A DNA stretch of 64,000 nucleotides from Anaerolineae bacterium. Lineage in GTDB: Bacteria > Chloroflexota > Anaerolineae > Anaerolineales > UBA4823. Location of the stretch: NCBI GenBank assembly GCA_003327455.1, contig QOQU01000004.1, positions 62,001 through 126,000 on the forward strand. Reading direction: 5' to 3'. The notes beneath the pieces were generated by a model, which saw only the letters and a program-made list of their open reading frames with translations, ran no database searches and was not told the DNA's origin. Made by a program: the position numbers and the translations under genes. Shown one piece after another: positions 52,496-61,940 of the stretch (positions are counted from its first letter, which is position 1; the number at the start of each line of letters is the position of its first letter).

Positions 52496-54331
52496 ATGAA
52501 CGCAACAACTGCATCATCAACCGAAGTGACCATCACTGATTTTCGGCCAGCTTTACAGAAAAACCGTCTCAAGGGGCTATGGAAGATGATGGACGGCTTT
52601 CATTTACCCTATCTGCTGGCAACCCTTTCGCTGGCGGTCTCGGCATTGGCGCGCACCGGCACCTTTCTACTTTTACGCTTCTTTGCCGACCATGTTCTCG
52701 ATGCCTCGCTCTCAATTTCGCTGGGTTGGATCGCACTGGGGTTCGTCAGCCTTGCGGCGATGGATGGTGGTTTCGCATTTCTTTCCGGTCGTCTGGCAGC
52801 CTATACCGCCGAAGGGATCACGCGCCGCTTGCGTGACTTCTTATTTGACCACATTCAGCGCCTGAGCGTCGCTTATCACGCCCACAACCCCACGGGTGAT
52901 TTAATCGAGCGGGTAACCTCCGACGTAGACGCCCTACGGCGCTTCTTCAGTGAGCAAGCCATCGGCATTGGACGCATTCTCATTCTATTTTTAATCAATT
53001 TTCTAGCAATCCTGAGAATCAACTCCAAATTGGGCTGGCTCTCGGTCGTGGTGATCCCACTGGTCTTAGCCGTCTCATTATGGTTCTTTAAGAAAGTCAC
53101 TCAGGCATATGAAGCTTATCAAGCCCAGGAAGCGATTCTCTCGACAACTCTGCAAGAAAATCTCAGTGGTGTGCGGGTGGTCAAAGCCTTTGGGCGACAA
53201 GACTACGAGATCGCAAAATTCGAAAAGGACAACTGGAACAAATTCCTCAAAGGCAAAACCCTGCTCTTCATGCATTCACTCTTCTGGCCGCTTTCAGACA
53301 TTGTCTTAGGCTTACAGATGCTGTTCGGGTTTGTGCTGGCAGCCAATATGGCGATCCGGGGAGAGATCAGCGTAGGCAGTTACCTTGCTTATACCGGCTT
53401 AATCGTCTGGTTGATCTGGCCAATCCGTAACCTGGGGCGCATCATTGTACAGACCTCTACCGGCATGGTCTCGTATGGTCGCTTGATGGAGATCGTCAAG
53501 CAGGAACAGGAAGACCTGTATGGTGGCTCGGTACAGCCGCAAGGGGATCTGCATGGCGACCTGGTTTTTGAAGACGTGTGTTTTATGTACGCAGATAGTG
53601 AACAGGAAACCCTGAAAAACATCTCTTTTCGCGTTCGCGCCGGTCAGGCCGTTGCGCTGCTGGGTTCAACCGGATGTGGTAAAACCACGCTGGTCAATCT
53701 CTTGCCCCGCTTTTACGACTATACCAGCGGTCACATCTACCTGGATGGCAAGGAACTGAAGGAATATCCGCGCGCCTATTTGCGCCAACAAATTGGCATT
53801 GTCGAGCAAGAACCCTTCCTTTTCAGCCGCTCAATTCGCGAGAATATCACGTATGGCGTTGGACGTCAGGTCTCGCAGGACGAAGTTGAACAGGCTGCCA
53901 GAGCCGCCGCCTTACACGATGTGATTCTCACTTTTCCCGATGGCTACAACACCCTGGTCGGAGAAAAAGGGGTGACGCTCTCCGGCGGTCAAAAACAACG
54001 GCTGGCGATTGCGCGAGCGATCTTGAAGAATCCGCGCCTGTTGATCCTGGATGACTCCACCTCGGCAGTGGATGTCGAGACCGAAGCGGAGATTCGCCAG
54101 GCGCTCGGAAAACTGATGCTCGGACGCACCACTTTTATCATCGCCCACCGCATCCAATCGGTAATGATGGCTGATTTGATCTTGGTTTTGGATAAAGGCG
54201 AGATCGTACAGATGGGAACCCATGAAGAACTTCTAAGTCAACCAGATGGCATGTATCGGCGCATTTATGAGCTACAAACCCGTCTGGATGAGGAATTGGA
54301 GCTTGAATTGGTCACCGTTGGGCAACGGTGA
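52496..54331 (+). CDS. ABC exporter half-transporter, subunit 1 (BmrC/TM287-like heterodimer)
   Basis: A 611-residue type IV ABC exporter half. Six helices (about 30-340) are followed by a nucleotide-binding domain (about 365-600). That domain has Walker A GSTGCGKTT, Q-loop EQEPF, signature LSGGQKQR, Walker B LLILDDSTSAVD and H-loop IAHR. The catalytic Glu after Walker B is Asp (ILDD), while the signature is canonical. This is the pattern of one partner of an asymmetric heterodimer. ATG 52496 follows the attenuator. The gene is followed after 34 bases by subunit 2. It is likely a drug or lipid exporter. Confidence 0.92.
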   Translation: MNATTASSTEVTITDFRPALQKNRLKGLWKMMDGFHLPYLLATLSLAVSALARTGTFLLLRFFADHVLDASLSISLGWIALGFVSLAAMDGGFAFLSGRLAAYTAEGITRRLRDFLFDHIQRLSVAYHAHNPTGDLIERVTSDVDALRRFFSEQAIGIGRILILFLINFLAILRINSKLGWLSVVVIPLVLAVSLWFFKKVTQAYEAYQAQEAILSTTLQENLSGVRVVKAFGRQDYEIAKFEKDNWNKFLKGKTLLFMHSLFWPLSDIVLGLQMLFGFVLAANMAIRGEISVGSYLAYTGLIVWLIWPIRNLGRIIVQTSTGMVSYGRLMEIVKQEQEDLYGGSVQPQGDLHGDLVFEDVCFMYADSEQETLKNISFRVRAGQAVALLGSTGCGKTTLVNLLPRFYDYTSGHIYLDGKELKEYPRAYLRQQIGIVEQEPFLFSRSIRENITYGVGRQVSQDEVEQAARAAALHDVILTFPDGYNTLVGEKGVTLSGGQKQRLAIARAILKNPRLLILDDSTSAVDVETEAEIRQALGKLMLGRTTFIIAHRIQSVMMADLILVLDKGEIVQMGTHEELLSQPDGMYRRIYELQTRLDEELELELVTVGQR

Positions 54332-54365
54332 GGCGAAGAACCATTGAACAACGCGGAGATATCGT

Positions 54366-56174
54366 ATGACGGATGAAATGATTGAAATCGAGGAAGAGGA
54401 ATACACTTCCCAATTGACCTTTCCCATTCTCAGGCGCATCGGAGGTTTACTGAAACCTCATTGGCTCTGGGTGATCGGCTTTTTTGTGACCATTGCACTG
54501 ACTTCCTGGTTAGATGCCTATTTCACCTATATCAACAAGCAGTTTGTCGATCAAGGGATTACCCTCAAAGACCAGACCCGGCTGATGGAATTAGCGACGC
54601 TATACGGAGGCTTGATCCTGATTCAAGCTGTGTTTGTCTTTGCCTTTATTTATCTGGCTGGGGTACTCGGTGAGCGCATTCAGTACGACCTGCGCAAGCT
54701 GCTTTTTAACCACCTGCAAAAGCTCTCTCTGTCGTTCTATTCGCAAAATGCGGTGGGGCGACTGATGGCGCGGGTTACTTCGGACACCGGACGGGTTTCC
54801 GACCTGGTCACATGGGGGATCGTAGATGTCACCTGGGCAATCATGAACATTACCACCTCTGCGGTCTTCATGGCAATCATTAACTGGAAGCTGGCATTAA
54901 TCGTGCTGGCTGCCATCCCGATCATGGTGCTGGTGGCTGTGGAATTCCGCAAACGGATTTTGATGGAGTTTCGCCGCAGTCGCCGCGCCAACAGTAAGAT
55001 TACCGGCGCCTTCAACGAAAACATTCAGGGCGTGCGCGTGGTCAAGGCGCTGCGCCGCGAGGACCAGAACACGCGTGAATTTCAACGGCTGACTACAGAG
55101 ATGTATAACGCCTCCTATCGCGCCGCCTGGCTCTCGGCGCTCTTTCTGCCCAGCGTGCAGATCATCGCCGCCGTGGTTTTGGGCATCATCATCGGTTATA
55201 GCGGAGTACAAATCCGCAATGGATTAATCACCCTGGGGGGAATCAATGCCTTTGTATCCTATCTGACTTTTATGATGTGGCCAATCCAGGACCTTGCGCG
55301 GGTGTACGCCGAAATGCAACATTCGATTGCTTCCGCCGAACGCATTTTCAAACTGGTGGACACCCAGCCAGAAGTGCGCAACCGCCCCAATGCCATCCCG
55401 GCTGAAACCCTGCTGGGAGAGATAGAGTTTGATCATGTAGATTTCTACTATGACGAACGGACGCCGGTGCTGAAGGATTTTTCCCTCAAAGTCCAGGCTG
55501 GTCAGACGATCGCTTTCGTCGGTCCAACTGGCGGCGGAAAGACGACAATCGTGAACTTGCTTTGTCGCTTCTATGAACCAACCCGAGGCGTAATCCGCAT
55601 CAACGGCCGCGATTACACCGAATATACCCTTGAGTCGATTCACGCTAAGATCGGCGTCGTACTCCAAACGCCTCATCTCTTCTCGGGTACGATCAAAGAC
55701 AATATCCGCTATGGGCGCCTGGAGGCAACGGACGAGGAGATTATCGCCGCAGCCAAACTTGCCGGCGCGCATGATTTCATCATCACGCTTGAAAAAGGCT
55801 ACGATCAAGAGGTCGGCGAAGGAGGTAATTTGCTCTCAGTTGGACAAAAGCAATTGATCAGCCTGGCGCGAGCAGTGCTGGCAAATCCCGAGCTCTTTAT
55901 CATGGACGAAGCAACCTCGAGCGTAGATACCTTAACCGAAGCTTTGATCCAGAAAGGGATGGAAACCCTTATGAACGGGCGCACCTCATTTGTGATCGCT
56001 CATCGCCTCAGCACCATCCGGCGCGCAGATCGTATCCTGTTCATTGAAGACGGGCGCATCATGGAGCAAGGCACCCATGCAGAGTTGTTGCGTGCTCGTG
56101 GTCGCTATTATCGCCTCTACACGCAGCAGTTCCGGCGCGAGATGGAACTCCAGGCTGGTTGGGCAACCGCGTAA
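54366..56174 (+). CDS. ABC exporter half-transporter, subunit 2 (BmrD/TM288-like heterodimer)
   Basis: A 602-residue partner of the preceding gene. An acidic N-terminus (EIEEEEY) is followed by six helices (about 30-320) and an NBD with Walker A GPTGGGKTT, signature LLSVGQKQL (LSVGQ instead of LSGGQ), Walker B LFIMDEATSSVD with the catalytic Glu present, and H-loop IAHR. The altered signature complements subunit 1's Asp. Together they make one consensus and one degenerate ATP site, as in BmrCD and TM287/288. It may be controlled by the leader at 52.3 kb. Confidence 0.92.
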   Translation: MTDEMIEIEEEEYTSQLTFPILRRIGGLLKPHWLWVIGFFVTIALTSWLDAYFTYINKQFVDQGITLKDQTRLMELATLYGGLILIQAVFVFAFIYLAGVLGERIQYDLRKLLFNHLQKLSLSFYSQNAVGRLMARVTSDTGRVSDLVTWGIVDVTWAIMNITTSAVFMAIINWKLALIVLAAIPIMVLVAVEFRKRILMEFRRSRRANSKITGAFNENIQGVRVVKALRREDQNTREFQRLTTEMYNASYRAAWLSALFLPSVQIIAAVVLGIIIGYSGVQIRNGLITLGGINAFVSYLTFMMWPIQDLARVYAEMQHSIASAERIFKLVDTQPEVRNRPNAIPAETLLGEIEFDHVDFYYDERTPVLKDFSLKVQAGQTIAFVGPTGGGKTTIVNLLCRFYEPTRGVIRINGRDYTEYTLESIHAKIGVVLQTPHLFSGTIKDNIRYGRLEATDEEIIAAAKLAGAHDFIITLEKGYDQEVGEGGNLLSVGQKQLISLARAVLANPELFIMDEATSSVDTLTEALIQKGMETLMNGRTSFVIAHRLSTIRRADRILFIEDGRIMEQGTHAELLRARGRYYRLYTQQFRREMELQAGWATA

Positions 56175-56516
56175 GCGGAAAGCTTTGATGTTATAATCCC
56201 TCAAAGGGCAAGCGAAAAACACAGCCCGGCTGGTGATTGAGGCTTCGCGGTTGATGGATGCCAGGGTTGTAGAATGGCTTTGGGCAGCACGCAGGGTTGC
56301 TGCGTAAAGCAAATATCTTTACCTTTGCGGTGGTAGTCGGCGAAGAGATCATCGAACAGGCTCTACAAATGGCAGAAGGGCGTGGGGTAATCCTGGTTAA
56401 AGACGGCAGTATTCGGTTTGTTTAACAAGCCTGGCAACGCTACAGTCAAACCTTTTCCAGAACGCCCCGGAACCAATAAAAATTCGTCAAGCTGATTTAT
56501 CAACAAGGAGGCAGGT
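56175..56516 (+). other. Intergenic region, 342 bp, with two short adjoining open frames
   Basis: An open stretch of about 36 codons from 56198 and a second in another frame ending at 56425 (about 49 codons, ending KDGSIRFV) lie end to end. They may be a frameshifted gene remnant, but neither is recognised and neither has a good ribosome site. A strong AAGGAGG (near 56507) belongs to the next gene. Confidence 0.4.
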
Positions 56517-57347
56517 ATGGACTTTGTTTATCAACGCTCTTACCGCGGCCCGTTGAAAGCAGTCATCCTTGACTGGGCGGGGACCACCATTGACTTCGGC
56601 TCTTTTGCTCCACTTGCTGTGTTTCTGCACCTGTTCGAGCGCCAGGGCATAACCATCTCTAAAGAAGACGTGCGCAGCGGAATGGGCTTGATGAAGAAGG
56701 ATCACTTACGTTTGATCCTGAACCGCCCAACCGTCGCTCAGGCATGGCAACAACTCAAAGGCTCACTCCCAACCGAAGCCGATGTTGAGCGTTTATTTGC
56801 AGAATTTAGTGCTCTTCAGGGACAAATCTTACGCCAGTACACGATCCCTATTCGCGGCCTGGCAGAGACCATCGCCGATTTGCGCCGTCGCAAACTCAAG
56901 ATAGGCTCGACCACCGGTTATTTGCGGGAAATGATGGAAATCATCCTACCCGAAGCTCAAAAGCAGGGATACGCCCCGGATGCACTGGTTTGTCCGGACG
57001 AGGTGCCGGCCGGGCGCCCCTATCCGTGGATGATCTACCAGAATCTCATTCAAATGCAGGTCTATCCGGCAGAGGCGGTGGTTAAAGTTGGCGATACCCT
57101 GCCTGATATTGAGGAGGGACTCAACGCCGGGCTGTGGACGGTTGGCTTAGCCCTGAGCGGGAACCTGCTCGGCCTGACCGAGGACGAATTGGCCGCCCTT
57201 CCGACCACCGAACTGGCTGCCAGGCGCCAGGCAATCGCCACCCAACTATACCAGAGCGGAGCGCACTACGTCATCGATGGCATTTGGGAGTTACCTCCTG
57301 TTCTGGATGACATTCAAACTCGCCTGGCACGAGGTGAGCGCCCTTAA
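56517..57347 (+). CDS. phnX: Phosphonoacetaldehyde hydrolase
   Basis: A 276-residue HAD enzyme that cleaves phosphonoacetaldehyde to acetaldehyde and phosphate through a Schiff base. The nucleophile is Asp19 in ILDWAGTT, the family's motif I. The Schiff-base Lys is Lys60 in the MGLMKKDH cap motif. Motif II is STTGY and motif IV is VKVGDTLPDIEEG. The length matches the family (~270). No PhnW transaminase lies nearby, so substrate supply must come from elsewhere. An AAGGAGG site precedes the ATG. Confidence 0.92.
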   Translation: MDFVYQRSYRGPLKAVILDWAGTTIDFGSFAPLAVFLHLFERQGITISKEDVRSGMGLMKKDHLRLILNRPTVAQAWQQLKGSLPTEADVERLFAEFSALQGQILRQYTIPIRGLAETIADLRRRKLKIGSTTGYLREMMEIILPEAQKQGYAPDALVCPDEVPAGRPYPWMIYQNLIQMQVYPAEAVVKVGDTLPDIEEGLNAGLWTVGLALSGNLLGLTEDELAALPTTELAARRQAIATQLYQSGAHYVIDGIWELPPVLDDIQTRLARGERP

Positions 57348-57365
57348 ACGGCTCTACTTCTCTCC

Positions 57366-59801
57366 ATGCCCCTGCTCTGGCTTTCTCTCGCTTTCTTGAG
57401 CGGCATCGTCTTGGCCGATAGGCTTGCCCTGAAGGCCATCCATTGGGGCGCGATTGTCGCAATCAGTATCTTGCTGCTGCTCCTTACGCCGCTCTTGCGC
57501 CAACGCTGGGCGGTTTTCTCTGCGCCAGGTTCCAGAATCGAACGCTTTGTCCAGGCCCTTTCCTATCCGATCGGGTTGCCGCTGGCAACCTGTCTGATCG
57601 CTCTGGGGCTCGGTGGGTGGCGGTATCAATGGGAGCGCGCAAAGGTCCAGGCTTTGACCGTCGGGGTCTATCAAGCCATCGGGCAGGAAGTTGTCCTGCA
57701 AGGGGTCGTGAGCGCCTATCCCGATCAGCGGGATACCTATACTGCCCTGACCGTAGCGGTTGAAAGCCTATCTCTAAAGGATCGAGAACAAAACACCGCC
57801 GATCGTAAAGAAACCAGCTCTCCATCGGGAACTGTGCTGGTGCGTGCCTCGCCGTTTGAAGATTGGCGCTACGGCGATCGTATTCTGGTAGCTGGCAGGT
57901 TAGAACTACCGCCGGAGAGCGAAGATTTTTCCTATCGCGCCTACCTCGCCCGCAAAGAAATACTGGCTTACCTGCCTCGCGCCGAAGTGACTCTCCTCGA
58001 CCGCCAACAAGGCAATTTTTTCTACCGCACCATTTATGAATTTCGCCAGCGTTGCTATTCGGCTCTGCTCAAAGCCTTTCCCGAACCCCAGGCTTCTTTG
58101 CTGGCCGGCATTTTGCTTGGCATTGAGAGCGGCATCCCAGCCAGCGTGCGCCAGGCGTTCATCGACAGCGGCACAATGCATATCGTAGCCATCTCCGGCT
58201 TCAACATCACTTTACTGGCGGGTCTGTTTATGGCAGTTCTGGCGCATCCCCTGGGGCGTTGGCGGGGTACTCTGGTTTCGATGGGGTTAATCGGGGTTTA
58301 TACCCTCCTGGTTGGTGCCAATGCCAGTGTTGTACGCGCTGCCATAATGGGCATTCTGAGTCTCTTTGCAACCCAAATCGGGCGGCGCCAATCCGGAGTC
58401 AACAGCCTGGCATTTGTGGCTGCCCTGATGGCTGTCTTTGAGCCGGATATCTTGTGGGATGTCTCTTTTCAGCTTTCCTTTGCAGCCACTTTAGGGTTGG
58501 TGCTTTACGCTTCACCGCTCAACGAGTGGGCAGTGCGTCAACTTGCCCGCCTGTTGCCAGCCAAGATCGCCCAAAGCTCTGGCAATCTGCTCAGCGAATG
58601 GGCACTGTTTACCCTTGCTGCTCAGTTAACCACCCTGCCAATCTTGCTCTATCACTTTCGGAGCCTTTCCCTGATCGCTTTTCTGGTCAATCCGTTGATC
58701 TTACCGGTGCAACCGGCAGTTATGGTCGCAGGCGGAATCGCGATGTTTGCGGCTCTGATCCATCCTGCATTTGGGCAATTCGTTGCCTGGCTGGTGCTAC
58801 CGCTGGTTACCTATACCATCCGAATGGTGGAATGGAGCGCTGCTCTGCCCTATAGTTCTGTGCGTTTCTCCTTCGTTTCGCTCTTCGGTGTAGCGATCTT
58901 TTACCTTGCCCTATTCACCCTGACAAAACACCATCAACAGCTACGCCTTGTACTGGAAAGCTTCAGACCTATAGGGATTGTTGGGCTGCTGGCTTTGCTG
59001 ACAGTCATTGTCTGGCAAACAGCCCTCTCCGCTCCAGACGGTCGTTTGCATCTGACTTTACTCGATGTCAGCCGCCCATCCCAATCGAGCGAAGCTCTGC
59101 TCATCCAGACTCCTCAGGGACGTTCTCTATTAATCAACGGCGGTGAGAGCCCCAGTCGCTTACTGGATGCGCTTGACCGTCGACTGCCTCTCACTCACCG
59201 CCATCTGGACTGGGTCGTGATCGCAGGGACACGCCAAGCCCAGATCGGAAGCGTAGTGGAGCTCATTGAGCGTGGACGGGTGGCAAACCTGTGGTGGGCA
59301 ATCCCGCAATCGGAAAACAGCGCGGCGATGGCTCTCCAACAGGTAGCAAAAGAAAATCGCGTCCCAATTCACCTGGCGCAAACGGGTCAGAGTCTGGATC
59401 TCGGTGAAGGGGCGCAATTATTGCTCATTGCGAAGGGGGAACGTGGAGCAGTTTTCATTTTGGAGTGGCAGCGCTTCCGGGCATTCTTGCCTTTTGGGTT
59501 GGACTCCCGGCTCCGCAACGATCTTATGGAGAGTGGGCAACTCAAACCGGTTTCGGTGTGGTTGCTGGCAAACAACGGGTCCAGCTGGTACAATCCCCCA
59601 GCGTTTGTCAGCCGCCTGCACCCTCGGGTGGTATGGCTCAGCGTTGCCCAGGGCGATTGGTACGGTCTGCCTCATGCAGAGACTCTCGAGCGTCTAAAGG
59701 GTTATCCCCTGCTCCGCACGGATCTTAATGGCTGGCTTCATCTCCAGACCGATGGAGAACATTTGTGGGTGGAGGTCGAGAAGAAAGCTCCCCTACCTTG
59801 A
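57366..59801 (+). CDS. comEC: ComEC/Rec2-family DNA-uptake channel with degenerate C-terminal domain
   Basis: An 811-residue integral membrane protein. An N-terminal OB-like region (about 95-200) is followed by the competence domain (about 230-550) with the diagnostic HIVAISGFNITLLAG and GANASVVRAAIMG. The C-terminal part (about 560-811) corresponds to the metallo-beta-lactamase-like domain but lacks its metal ligands: DVSRPSQSSEAL replaces DVGQGDA, and AGTRQAQIGS replaces THPHADH. The channel for single-stranded DNA is probably kept, but the associated nuclease is probably inactive. It is 18 bases after phnX. Confidence 0.9.
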   Translation: MPLLWLSLAFLSGIVLADRLALKAIHWGAIVAISILLLLLTPLLRQRWAVFSAPGSRIERFVQALSYPIGLPLATCLIALGLGGWRYQWERAKVQALTVGVYQAIGQEVVLQGVVSAYPDQRDTYTALTVAVESLSLKDREQNTADRKETSSPSGTVLVRASPFEDWRYGDRILVAGRLELPPESEDFSYRAYLARKEILAYLPRAEVTLLDRQQGNFFYRTIYEFRQRCYSALLKAFPEPQASLLAGILLGIESGIPASVRQAFIDSGTMHIVAISGFNITLLAGLFMAVLAHPLGRWRGTLVSMGLIGVYTLLVGANASVVRAAIMGILSLFATQIGRRQSGVNSLAFVAALMAVFEPDILWDVSFQLSFAATLGLVLYASPLNEWAVRQLARLLPAKIAQSSGNLLSEWALFTLAAQLTTLPILLYHFRSLSLIAFLVNPLILPVQPAVMVAGGIAMFAALIHPAFGQFVAWLVLPLVTYTIRMVEWSAALPYSSVRFSFVSLFGVAIFYLALFTLTKHHQQLRLVLESFRPIGIVGLLALLTVIVWQTALSAPDGRLHLTLLDVSRPSQSSEALLIQTPQGRSLLINGGESPSRLLDALDRRLPLTHRHLDWVVIAGTRQAQIGSVVELIERGRVANLWWAIPQSENSAAMALQQVAKENRVPIHLAQTGQSLDLGEGAQLLLIAKGERGAVFILEWQRFRAFLPFGLDSRLRNDLMESGQLKPVSVWLLANNGSSWYNPPAFVSRLHPRVVWLSVAQGDWYGLPHAETLERLKGYPLLRTDLNGWLHLQTDGEHLWVEVEKKAPLP

Positions 59802-59805
59802 ACAG

Positions 59806-60441
59806 CTACCTGCCACCATTGGAGTGATTGCCATAAACTTCCAATAAGGCAGTCATGATCTGATCGGTGTAAGCGTTTAGGCGCCGAAACATTTCGCTCC
59901 AGGCATGAGGGGAACGCACCGCCGCAGCTTCATAGACTTTCAGCATCGAGTCGATCAGGTTGTTGCGGAAGAAAAAGAATGCCTGCGCAGCCTCGACCAG
60001 GCTCAAGCCATAGCGGCGAGCGCGCAGGGCGTATTCCGCACCGATGCTTTGCGCCTGCTGATTGCCATCTTCCTCCACAACGCTAAGGAAACGGGACAAG
60101 CCTTGCAGAAGCAATCGCCCGCTCAAACGGTATTGCTCTTTGGCTTCGTTATCCAGTTTGTTGTACCAGCTCTGATTTTGTAAAATCCCTTCACTGATCT
60201 GCACACGGGTGTTCCGCAAAGCGGATTGCATCATAGAGTCAATTTCCACCCCACTGAGAACTGACTGCGATTGCTTCCATAGCTCAATTTCAGTCCGTTT
60301 ATAGCGGCGATGTCCACCCCGCGTGCGGTGAAAAGGGATCATTCCCTGATTCGACCAGTTGCGTACGGTGCCAGGGTGGACTCCCAGCAACTGAGCCGCC
60401 TCACTTAAGCTGAGCCACTCATTTTCAGCAGTCTTTTCCAT
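59806..60441 (-). CDS. HTH (MerR/BldC-like) regulator with helical sensor domain
   Basis: A 211-residue protein. The N-terminal helix-turn-helix (about 8-58; LSLSEAAQLLGVHPGTVRNW, then GMIPFHRTRGGHRRY) is of the MerR/excisionase type. The remaining 140 residues are all helical with aromatic patches (AQAFFFFRNNLIDSM), resembling RsbR/RsbU N-terminal sensor domains. It lies 13 bases downstream of the PucC-like transporter and is probably cotranscribed. No known effector can be read from the sequence. Confidence 0.8.
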   Translation of the reverse strand: MEKTAENEWLSLSEAAQLLGVHPGTVRNWSNQGMIPFHRTRGGHRRYKRTEIELWKQSQSVLSGVEIDSMMQSALRNTRVQISEGILQNQSWYNKLDNEAKEQYRLSGRLLLQGLSRFLSVVEEDGNQQAQSIGAEYALRARRYGLSLVEAAQAFFFFRNNLIDSMLKVYEAAAVRSPHAWSEMFRRLNAYTDQIMTALLEVYGNHSNGGR

Positions 60442-60453
60442 ATCCTGAGTATC

Positions 60454-61755
60454 CTACAGATCGCTTGCCAGAGCAGCGCGTTCGACCACCGATACGGCGC
60501 TTGCCTTGCGGAACTGCTCCACACTGATTTTACCCAACATCGCCAGCGAAACGGCGATAAACAGCGCCTCAATGCCAAAGACGGTGAGATAACCACTCAG
60601 CGGCGATTGGCTCAATTGGGTGACCACATCGCGCACAATTCCGCTCAGCAACGTGCCAATCAGGCGCGATAGAGCATTTGCCATCCCCCATGCACCGATA
60701 TACAGACCGACATTGGCTGGCGTGGTCATATCCAGCATCAGAGAGAGATTGGAGACAGTCGCCAGACCGGTGCCGCTGCCCAACAGGACTACGCCACTGT
60801 AGAAAACGGATGAGTTTCGCAAAAGACCGCTGCTAAAAATGAGCAGAAAACCCAGCAAGGTCATCCAACCACCCCAGCGGGCAACGGTCTTTTTCTGGGT
60901 TCGCCCTTCTAAAATACCCGCCAGAATTAACGTCAATAGATTACACGCTCCCCAAATCGAGGTGATGCGGGTGGTCGTTTTGACCGACATCTCAAAGGCT
61001 TCTGCGCCAAATGGTTCCAGGAGAATATCCTGCCCTAATAGCGCTGCCAGTAAAATGACCAGATACCAGAAGAAAAAGGTTGCCTGGCGATTCTGTAAAA
61101 TGACGCCGAACATCTGCCCCCACGAGTAATTCTCACTGGCGGACAAGGCTGGTGCAGCGAGTCTCTCTTCGAGCTTCACCATGCCGATCAATCCCAGCAC
61201 CAACGCTGCAACAGCAACCACCAGGAAGGCAAATTGCAAAGCCTGCGGTGTATAGGGGTCAACCAGGTTGCTGACGGTCAAAGCGGTGAAGATAATTCCG
61301 ATGATCATCATCACGAACATCACCGCAACGGTGCGCCCGCGCCCCTTTTCACCGGAAATTTCAGAAGCCAATGATAAATAAGAGACCGCCGAAAAGTTAT
61401 AGCCCATCCCCCATGCACCAAAGACCAGAATGCCCAACAGCGTCCCCATCAGGCGATCTTGATCTAACAGAAAAGCCACCTGCGGGCTGACGGCAACCCC
61501 TAAGACGCACAGCAACAAGCCAAACAGGATATAAGGGGTGCGCCGATAGCCTCCAATCGGATGGCGATCCGAAAAAGAACCAATCCAGACCTGGATGGGT
61601 GAGAACAGGTATGGCAAAATCGCCAGTATAGCAACCAGCGTTGCCGAGACTGCCATCTCTTTGATCAGAACACGGTTCAACGTGCTGTTGATCGGCACTA
61701 AGGTAATTGCCACCGCAACATGGATTAATCCTAATTGCAGTCGTTTTCGCAACAT
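60454..61755 (-). CDS. BCD-family (PucC-like) major facilitator transporter
   Basis: A 433-residue membrane protein with 12 predicted helices. The N-terminal NSTLNRVLIKEM (about 24-35) and SDRHPIGGYRRTPYI loop (about 62-76) match the bacteriochlorophyll-delivery (BCD/PucC) branch of the MFS. PucC proteins in phototrophs assist pigment-protein assembly, but no photosynthesis genes are in this window, so the substrate here may be another porphyrin-like or lipid compound. It is led by a strong promoter and followed by the HTH gene. Confidence 0.85.
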   Translation of the reverse strand: MLRKRLQLGLIHVAVAITLVPINSTLNRVLIKEMAVSATLVAILAILPYLFSPIQVWIGSFSDRHPIGGYRRTPYILFGLLLCVLGVAVSPQVAFLLDQDRLMGTLLGILVFGAWGMGYNFSAVSYLSLASEISGEKGRGRTVAVMFVMMIIGIIFTALTVSNLVDPYTPQALQFAFLVVAVAALVLGLIGMVKLEERLAAPALSASENYSWGQMFGVILQNRQATFFFWYLVILLAALLGQDILLEPFGAEAFEMSVKTTTRITSIWGACNLLTLILAGILEGRTQKKTVARWGGWMTLLGFLLIFSSGLLRNSSVFYSGVVLLGSGTGLATVSNLSLMLDMTTPANVGLYIGAWGMANALSRLIGTLLSGIVRDVVTQLSQSPLSGYLTVFGIEALFIAVSLAMLGKISVEQFRKASAVSVVERAALASDL

Positions 61756-61792
61756 CGCACACTCCTTGCTGATCCTGCCAAAATTCCGCCCT

Positions 61793-61822
61793 ACTTTATC
61801 AGAATACTCAGCCCTTTGTCAA
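61793..61822 (-). promoter_or_regulatory. Promoter of the PucC-like/HTH operon
   Basis: The minus strand reads consensus TTGACA (61822-61817), an 18-base spacer and TAAAGT (61798-61793) preceded by TG-N (extended -10). The start would be about 30 bases before the ATG at 61755, which has AAGGAGT ahead of it. Confidence 0.75.
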
Positions 61823-61940
61823 TGTAGATTTATATAGAATTTTATAAGAATCAGGTAAACAGCCAGGAAAGCAAAGGTCTCTTTTAAGCTGTCCGATCGA
61901 ACAGGGCTGGCTTCTGGGTTGTTTGGACAGGCATAGGTGG

